Below are positions 7,554 to 11,726 of a stretch of 11,726 nucleotides of DNA, one piece after another; position 1 is the first letter of the stretch, and each line of letters begins with the position of its first letter. Position numbers and translations under genes: made by a program. The notes beneath the pieces are model-generated. The model ran no database searches and was not told where the DNA came from. It was given only the letters and a program-made list of their open reading frames with translations. Source of the DNA: Pseudomonadota bacterium (GTDB lineage: Bacteria > Desulfobacterota > Desulfovibrionia > Desulfovibrionales > Desulfovibrionaceae); contig JAEXTU010000373.1 of assembly GCA_023453335.1 (NCBI GenBank), positions 1 through 11,726 of the forward strand, given 5' to 3'.

Positions 7554-7778
7554 CTAGTCCTTTGCCGCGAGCAGGTCGAGGATGCCCGGCACGGAGATGC
7601 AACGCAGGATGTTTTCCTCCGTAATGGACACGCCCCGGTCCTGCTCCAAGCGGAGCATGAGGTTGAGATGGGCCACCGAGTCCCATGCCGGGATGCTGTT
7701 GAGGGTGGAGTCCGGGCGGATCGCCTCGGGCGGCACGCCGAAGATGCTGGCCATGGTCTGTTGCAATTCTTCGAACAT
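7554..7778 (-). CDS. Acyl (aminoacyl) carrier protein
   Basis: A 74-residue protein of normal acyl carrier protein size, acidic and helical. The phosphopantetheine attachment motif is WDSVAHLNLM with Ser34 as the modified residue; the flanking helices (residues 2-14, 34-47 and 52-72) fit the four-helix carrier fold. It must be converted to its holo form by a phosphopantetheinyl transferase, which is not in the window. It lies 2 bases upstream of the amino acid:carrier-protein ligase, so it is the expected acceptor of the activated amino acid. It probably presents it to the formyltransferase, radical SAM enzymes or acyltransferase of the same operon. The ATG at 7778 has AGGA seven bases upstream, and it begins 9 bases after the acyltransferase gene ends. 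Confidence 0.93.
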   Translation of the reverse strand: MFEELQQTMASIFGVPPEAIRPDSTLNSIPAWDSVAHLNLMLRLEQDRGVSITEENILRCISVPGILDLLAAKD

Positions 7779-7787
7779 GGGATGGTC

Positions 7788-8606
7788 CTATGCGGTGGTG
7801 CAGCCCGGGGTCGGGCCTTTCCACGGTTCGCGTTTTGGGGGGGTGCGGAGCAGGAAGAAGATGTCCTCGCGCAGTCCCTGGACGGCCGCATCGAACACGT
7901 CGCGACAGCGGACGGCGTGGGCCGAGCTGTAGCCCAGGGCCACGCGTCGAGCCTGTCCCGCGGCGAGCAGGCTTTCCTGGAGGCGAGAAAAATCATACTC
8001 CACTCCGCAGTCGAGGTAGCGCACGAAGGCGAAATATCTCCCGGGCAGGGGGCGTCCGTCCCGGAAGGCCGGGGCGTCCCATTCCTTGGTGTAGCCGTAG
8101 GGCACGCCCATGGTCTGCTCCACGTGGTGCACGAAGGTCATGGCCCGCAGGTCCACGCCCAGGCAGAGGATGAGGGCGTCAAGTTGCAGCAGGCGGGCGA
8201 AGGGCGAGTCGTGGCCGAAGGCCGCGGGCGAGGCGTTGGCGCAGAGGGCCTCGGCCAGGGGCCCCTGGGCGCAGACCGAGAAGAGCGGGTGCACGGAGCG
8301 CACGGCCCCGGGCTGCCGGCGCAGGTGTTCGGCCAGCACGCCCTGTTCGGACGGGGAGGTCTCGTACACGAAGGGCGTGCGGTGGCGCACCCAGGACTCG
8401 GTGCAGGCCAGGGCCGCCAGGGTGCCCTCCGGGCCCACCGCGCGGCGCAGGGCCGCCAGGTAGGCTCCGGCCACCGACTCCCGGTCGAGTGCTCCCTCGG
8501 GCAGGCCGACCCGGGCGATGTCCGCGTGGAGCATCACCAGGTCGCCGGGCTGGACCCCCAGGCCGCGCAGGGCCTCGTCCATCTCCGCGCCGCTGACGGT
8601 CTTCAT
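7788..8606 (-). CDS. AAC(3)-family N-acyltransferase
   Basis: A 272-residue protein of the family named after aminoglycoside 3-N-acetyltransferases. Many members act outside resistance and move an acyl group from a pantetheine thioester to an amine. The family pattern is visible: VMLHADIARVG (24-34), GTL at 61-63 followed by CTESW, then PSEQGVLAEHLRRQPG (85-100) and RSVHPLFSVCAQG (103-115). A later DSPFARLL block is followed by MTFVHHVE (156-163), in place of the NTTxHxAE element. The start at 8606 gives an ATGA overlap with the preceding radical SAM stop. A strong AAGGAGG lies about 13 bases upstream, somewhat far. With a carrier protein directly downstream, the likely donor is the carrier-bound acyl or aminoacyl group and the acceptor an amino sugar or similar amine. 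Drug resistance is not suggested by this setting. Confidence 0.87.
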   Translation of the reverse strand: MKTVSGAEMDEALRGLGVQPGDLVMLHADIARVGLPEGALDRESVAGAYLAALRRAVGPEGTLAALACTESWVRHRTPFVYETSPSEQGVLAEHLRRQPGAVRSVHPLFSVCAQGPLAEALCANASPAAFGHDSPFARLLQLDALILCLGVDLRAMTFVHHVEQTMGVPYGYTKEWDAPAFRDGRPLPGRYFAFVRYLDCGVEYDFSRLQESLLAAGQARRVALGYSSAHAVRCRDVFDAAVQGLREDIFFLLRTPPKREPWKGPTPGCTTA

Positions 8607-9661
8607 GGCCGCGTCGCGCCCTCCTTGGCTGCGGGCACCATGGTCTGGCGCACGCAGTAGCGGCAGATGGGGTTCTCGGCATATCCCTTGCGGCGATGCA
8701 GCGCGCGCAGGGACTCCATCAGCTCGGACCTCCACATGGAGTGCAGGCTCTGTTCCGCGGCGTTGCCCAGCCGGAACTCCTCCCAGCCGTGGATGTGGCC
8801 GCAGGCCAGCACCGTGCCGTCCCAGCGCAGGAACAGGCGCTGGAACTGCTTGTCGCAGGAGAAGTCCACCTTGTCCTGGGCAGGGTCGAAGTGCAGGGCG
8901 CTGTCCGCGATGTCCAGCTCGTAGTCAATGGGCTCCTGGATGGAGAAATAGTCGGCATAGGGCTCCCAGGCGGCCATGAAGTCGTCCAACTCGTGGGAGT
9001 TCACGTTCAGGCGCAGGAAGCTCACCCGCAGCAGGGGGAGCCGGCGGTTGGCCTTGTCCCGCTCCTCCAGGAACTCGTGGATGGCCCGGTTGATCTTGTC
9101 CAGGTTGCCGCCCTTGCGAATCTTCGCATAGGTCTCGGGGAGGGTGGCGTCCACGGATATCTCCAGGCGGGCAAGGCCGCCGGCGATGACGCCCCGGGAG
9201 ATGTCCCGGGTGAGCAGGGAGCCGTTGGAGCCCAGGCGCTGGTCCATGACCCCGCGGTCCGTGGCCAGTGCGACCATGTCCACGATGCGGGGATGGAGCA
9301 GGGGCTCGCTCATGAACCCGTAGGTCAGGGCGGGCAGGCCGTGCGCCGCGCCCTCGTCCATGACTTTGCGGAACAGCCCGAAGTCCATGAACTTCTTCCC
9401 GACTCCCCGGCGCACGTCGGGGTGCAGGGTCGCGGAGGCGAACACGCACATGTTGCAGCGGTAGTTGCAGTGGTTGTTGGTCTCGATCTCGACGGTGAGC
9501 GGGAAGTCCGGGTGCGCCTCCAGGCGCATGCTCGCGTCCCACTGGCGGCGGTATTCCACGAAGCGCGGCCCGTGCTCCTCGGCCAGGATGGCCAGGATAT
9601 CCTTGTGGCTCACCAGATGGACCTGCTTGTTCTGCTGTTGCTGCGAATATGCCAATTCCAT
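8603..9661 (-). CDS. Radical SAM/SPASM domain enzyme (first of the cluster)
   Basis: A 352-residue protein. The radical SAM motif is CNYRCNMC (Cys65, Cys69, Cys72) at the end of the first strand (VEIETNNH). GFMSEPLLHP (115-124) stands in for the GGEP block, and SNGSLL (145-150) and ISVDA (168-172) fit later strands of the barrel. The C-terminal region has SPASM-type cysteines: Cys269 (FSCDKQF), Cys287 (RWDGTVLACGH) and Cys333/Cys336 (ICRYCV). The SLHSMW helix between the last pairs is typical. The substrate is unknown. It differs clearly from the second radical SAM enzyme and is not a duplicate. The ATG at 9661 has GGAG seven bases upstream. An in-frame ATG at 9739 would add 26 residues, but it sits inside the candidate promoter and has a poor ribosome site. 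The stop overlaps the acyltransferase start as ATGA. Confidence 0.9.
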   Translation of the reverse strand: MELAYSQQQQNKQVHLVSHKDILAILAEEHGPRFVEYRRQWDASMRLEAHPDFPLTVEIETNNHCNYRCNMCVFASATLHPDVRRGVGKKFMDFGLFRKVMDEGAAHGLPALTYGFMSEPLLHPRIVDMVALATDRGVMDQRLGSNGSLLTRDISRGVIAGGLARLEISVDATLPETYAKIRKGGNLDKINRAIHEFLEERDKANRRLPLLRVSFLRLNVNSHELDDFMAAWEPYADYFSIQEPIDYELDIADSALHFDPAQDKVDFSCDKQFQRLFLRWDGTVLACGHIHGWEEFRLGNAAEQSLHSMWRSELMESLRALHRRKGYAENPICRYCVRQTMVPAAKEGATRP

Positions 9662-9700
9662 GACGGTGCTCCGGGGCCGGGGGCAGGGGTTTGGCGGAAG

Positions 9701-9716
9701 AATCCCGGCCGGGATT
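9701..9716. repeat. Perfect 16-bp palindrome at the presumed start of transcription
   Basis: AATCCCGGCCGGGATT is an uninterrupted palindrome (two 8-base arms, no spacer). It lies in the 90-base gap just downstream of the -12 element proposed above, overlapping the likely transcription start. There is no T-run after it, so it is not a typical terminator. It could be an operator for a dimeric regulator; this is inference. Confidence 0.5.
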
Positions 9717-9721
9717 GGAAA

Positions 9722-9739
9722 ATGCAATATCCGAACCAT
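9722..9739 (-). promoter_or_regulatory. Candidate sigma-54 (-24/-12) promoter for the radical SAM to SPASM operon
   Basis: Read on the minus strand, the gap between the epimerase and radical SAM genes contains TGGTTCGGATATTGCA (9738 down to 9723). GG and GC are separated by exactly 10 bases, and TTGCA is perfect against the TTGCW half of the consensus; the TGGCACG half matches at five of seven positions. Transcription would start near 9712, about 50 bases before the ATG at 9661. No sigma-70 boxes are obvious. This would allow the eight downstream genes to be expressed apart from the epimerase. It is a pattern match only. Confidence 0.45.
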
Positions 9740-9751
9740 GCCAGGACCCGG

Positions 9752-10714
9752 TCAGCGGGTCCAGGTCCCCCGATTGGCCAGCCACCAGACCAGGGTACGG
9801 CGGATGCCCTCGGCCAGGCCGATGGCGGGCCTCCATCCCAGGGCGTTCTGCAGCCTGGTGCAGTCCAGCGCCCGCCATGAGATGGCCGTGGGCCGGTCGC
9901 TCTGGTAGCGAATCTGGCTGGGGACGTGCCCGGCCGCGGCCAGGGCCAGGTCCACCACCTGGCCCACGCTCACCGGTTCGCCGGAGCCCAGGTTGAAAAC
10001 CCCGCCGGGGATATCCCTGGCCAGGAGCAGGCGGGCAACGGCCTCGGCGAAGTCCTCGGCATAGATCACGTCGCGCCGCACCTCCGGACTGCCCCAGACC
10101 TCGAAGGGGTCCATGCCCTCCGCAGCCTTGCGGATGATGGCCGGGATGAAGTTGGAGTTGGCCGGGTCGAAGCGGGCGAAGGGGCCGTAGATGTTCGCGC
10201 AGCGGGCCACCACCGCCTCCAGCCCGTACTTTTCCCGCCAGAAGCCGCAGAGCTTTTCCGCAGCGCGTTTGGCCCAGCCCACGCCCTTGTAAGCGGGATG
10301 GGGATCCTGGTTAAGGTCCAGGTCGTCTTCTCGCACCAGGCCTTCCCGCTCCTGGTAGACCGTGGCGCTGGAGAGGTAGACCAGCCGCTTCACCCCGGCC
10401 TCGACACAGGCGTCCAGGAGCAGGGTGTCCATGACCAGGTTGTCCGTGACTTGCAAGTGCGGTTGGGCCGCGGACCCGACCCCGCCGCCCCGGGCCGCGG
10501 CCAGAACGGCGGCGTCGCAGCCCGCCGTGGCGGCCTGGCAGCCCTGGCGGGTGGTGAGGTCGGCCCGGCGGTACTCGATGCGGGGAGACGGGACCAGGGG
10601 GGCGCTGTGGTGGATGGTGGCCACCAGGCGTGCGTCCGGGCAGCAGTCCTGCAGGCGCTGAAGGATGCTCGCACCGGCCATGCCGGCGCCGCCGGCCACG
10701 AGGATGGTCTGCAT
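9752..10714 (-). CDS. NAD-dependent epimerase/dehydratase (extended SDR)
   Basis: A 320-residue extended short-chain dehydrogenase acting on a nucleotide sugar. The N-terminal Rossmann motif GGAGMAG (8-14) binds NAD(P). RLVYLSSATVY (110-120) carries the catalytic Ser (115/116), and RCANIYGPFARFD (171-183), RRDVIYAEDFAEAV and GVFNLGSGEPVSV are standard family landmarks further on. The active-site block reads AYKGVGWAKR (141-150). Lys149 is in place, but the position four residues before it, normally the catalytic Tyr of YxxxK, is Val145, with a Tyr at 142. The product class (epimerase, dehydratase or reductase) is open. The ATG at 10714 has AGGA seven bases upstream. A longer reading to 10966 would run into the divergent gene and is not credible. 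The gene is first in the minus-strand run and is followed by a 90-base gap with a possible second promoter. Confidence 0.85.
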   Translation of the reverse strand: MQTILVAGGAGMAGASILQRLQDCCPDARLVATIHHSAPLVPSPRIEYRRADLTTRQGCQAATAGCDAAVLAAARGGGVGSAAQPHLQVTDNLVMDTLLLDACVEAGVKRLVYLSSATVYQEREGLVREDDLDLNQDPHPAYKGVGWAKRAAEKLCGFWREKYGLEAVVARCANIYGPFARFDPANSNFIPAIIRKAAEGMDPFEVWGSPEVRRDVIYAEDFAEAVARLLLARDIPGGVFNLGSGEPVSVGQVVDLALAAAGHVPSQIRYQSDRPTAISWRALDCTRLQNALGWRPAIGLAEGIRRTLVWWLANRGTWTR

Positions 10715-10850
10715 GGGGATGTCCTGCCTCAGGTCCTGGCGGTCCGCACAGGACGCGGTCCGGTTGTCCGACCCCAGGGCGCATAGCCCGTTGCCCGGGC
10801 GGGAGCAGACCGCTGGCGGCCGGGCCTGCATTCCTTCCCGGCCGGGGAAA

Positions 10851-10866
10851 GGGCCTTGTTTTTGCA
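10851..10866 (+). promoter_or_regulatory. Candidate sigma-54 (-24/-12) promoter for the sugar methyltransferase
   Basis: In the 199-base divergent gap, GGGCCTTGTTTTTGCA has GG and GC separated by 10 bases and a perfect TTGCA -12 element. The -24 half is weaker (GGC only). Transcription would start near 10877, about 37 bases before the ATG at 10914. The site also contains a short inverted repeat, CCTTG/CAAGG (10854-10869). Pattern match only; no promoter could be picked out for the divergent epimerase. Confidence 0.35.
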
Positions 10867-10913
10867 AGGATAGCCGGTCATGATGTCGCCACTCCACATC
10901 CAGCGAGGTGTCC

Positions 10914-11726
10914 ATGCCCCGGTTTGACGAGTTCATCGGCCAGATGAAGCAGCGCATCGCCGCCATGTTGCAGGAACGGGCCGGCCTGTCCGCCGGGGCT
11001 GTCGTCCACCCCTCGGAACTCTGGTCCGAGATGCTCGATGTGTACAGCTACCTCGGCAGCCTGGGGCCGGACGACTTCCGGCGCATTCGGCTGCACACCA
11101 CCATCCTGTTCGAGAAGAGCTACCTCCAGTACTGGCATGCCTACCCTGAACCCGACCCCAGGGCCGAGGCCGAGAAGGTGGGCTACGTGGCAGCCCTCGA
11201 CGGAGTGCCCGAGGCGTATTGGGTGGAGGAGCCGGCCATCCCGGGCATCGCCCGGATTCCCGGGGTGCGCTACCAGGGGCGCATCGTCAACTCCACCATG
11301 GCCCGCTACCAGCGCTGCGTGTCCACCCTCTTCCACGCCGGGGCCTTTGCCCACCTGGCGGGGCTGGGCCGGCGCGGGCTGGTGCTGGAGATCGGCGGCG
11401 GCTACGCCGGCCTGACCCACAACCTGGGCCGCATGGTGGCCGGCCAGGCCACCTGCGTCATCGTGGACCTGCCCGAGATGTTCTACTTCCAGGCCCCGTT
11501 CCTGGCGGCCAACAACCCGGACAAGTCCGTGTACGTCTACAACCCCGGGGATTTCGCCGGGGAGTTTCCCGCTGGGCTCCTGTCCTCGCATGACTTCGTG
11601 CTCTTCCCCAATTACGCCCTGCCGCGCCTGGCCGGCCTGGACGAGATTACGTTCAGCGTCAATCTCCAATCGTTCCAGGAGATGCTGCCGGAGCAGGTGG
11701 CGGGTTACCTTGACTTCGTCCGGGAC
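10914..11726 (+). CDS. Putative sugar O-methyltransferase, 5' part (cut by window end)
   Basis: The frame is open from the ATG at 10914 to the right edge, giving 271 residues with no stop. The N-terminal half is helical (MKQRIAAMLQERAG and the aromatic-rich SYLQYWHAYPEPD). A class I SAM-binding motif, LVLEIGGGYAGLTHNLG, starts near residue 160. It is followed by the acidic strand VIVDLPEMFYFQAPFLAANN (about 182-201). The combination of E-I-G-G-G-Y-x-G-L and V-D-L-P-E-x-x-Y is typical of the 'putative sugar O-methyltransferase' family, which modifies surface polysaccharide sugars. The start is supported by GAGG five bases upstream. It is divergent from the epimerase across 199 bases with a candidate sigma-54 promoter. 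The C-terminal end and the acceptor sugar are not visible. Confidence 0.82.
   Translation, partial: MPRFDEFIGQMKQRIAAMLQERAGLSAGAVVHPSELWSEMLDVYSYLGSLGPDDFRRIRLHTTILFEKSYLQYWHAYPEPDPRAEAEKVGYVAALDGVPEAYWVEEPAIPGIARIPGVRYQGRIVNSTMARYQRCVSTLFHAGAFAHLAGLGRRGLVLEIGGGYAGLTHNLGRMVAGQATCVIVDLPEMFYFQAPFLAANNPDKSVYVYNPGDFAGEFPAGLLSSHDFVLFPNYALPRLAGLDEITFSVNLQSFQEMLPEQVAGYLDFVRD

Noticed and set aside
7788..8606. Aminoglycoside resistance gene
   Set aside because: The family is shared with biosynthetic acyltransferases; placement in a tight biosynthetic operon beside a carrier protein argues against resistance.
9701..9716. Palindrome as a rho-independent terminator for the epimerase gene
   Set aside because: No loop and no T-run on either strand.
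8603..9739. Longer radical SAM protein starting at 9739
   Set aside because: The extra 26 residues are Pro-rich, the ribosome site is poor and the start would lie within the candidate promoter; 9661 has GGAG at good spacing.
10878..11669. Minus-strand open frame of 263 codons opposite the sugar methyltransferase
   Set aside because: The plus frame has a clear SAM motif and runs open to the window edge; the opposite frame shows no family features.

Overview
The window is very GC-rich, densely coding bacterial DNA. It holds part of a surface-glycan or small-molecule biosynthesis locus. Two oxygen-sensitive radical SAM/SPASM enzymes and two sites with -24/-12 (sigma-54) promoter spacing would fit an anaerobic deltaproteobacterium such as the Desulfovibrio group. 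That placement is inference; nothing in the sequence proves it.

Layout. (1) Positions 1-1166, plus strand: the 3' end of a SAM-dependent methyltransferase followed after 1 base by a GT2-like glycosyltransferase. (2) Positions 1163-10714, minus strand, read right to left: nine tightly packed genes. In order they are an NAD-dependent epimerase/dehydratase; a radical SAM/SPASM enzyme; an AAC(3)-family acyltransferase; an acyl carrier protein; a stand-alone class II aminoacyl-tRNA-synthetase-like amino acid:carrier-protein ligase; a formyltransferase; a DUF4910/DUF2172 (M28-like) zinc aminopeptidase-like protein; an asparagine-synthetase-like amide ligase without the glutaminase cysteine; and a second radical SAM/SPASM enzyme. 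From the first radical SAM gene onward, neighbours overlap or are separated by at most 11 bases. Only a 90-base gap separates the epimerase gene from the rest. (3) Position 10914 to the window end, plus strand, divergent: a putative sugar O-methyltransferase cut by the window edge.

How the genes may work together (inference). The ligase activates a free amino acid as an adenylate and loads it onto the phosphopantetheine arm of the adjacent carrier protein. The tethered amino acid could be formylated and/or changed by the radical SAM enzymes. It could then be passed to an amine or hydroxyl, probably on a sugar, by the AAC(3)-type acyltransferase or through amide formation by the asparagine-synthetase-like enzyme. 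The epimerase, glycosyltransferase and sugar methyltransferase around it suggest the product decorates a polysaccharide or glycoconjugate. The tRNA-independent aminoacyl-carrier module embedded in a glycan locus is the most notable part of the window. The substrate and final product cannot be read from the sequence.

The two longest non-coding gaps are 90 bases (9662-9751) and 199 bases (10715-10913). Each holds a sigma-54-like promoter candidate. No RNA genes, insertion sequences, CRISPR arrays or convincing terminators were seen.
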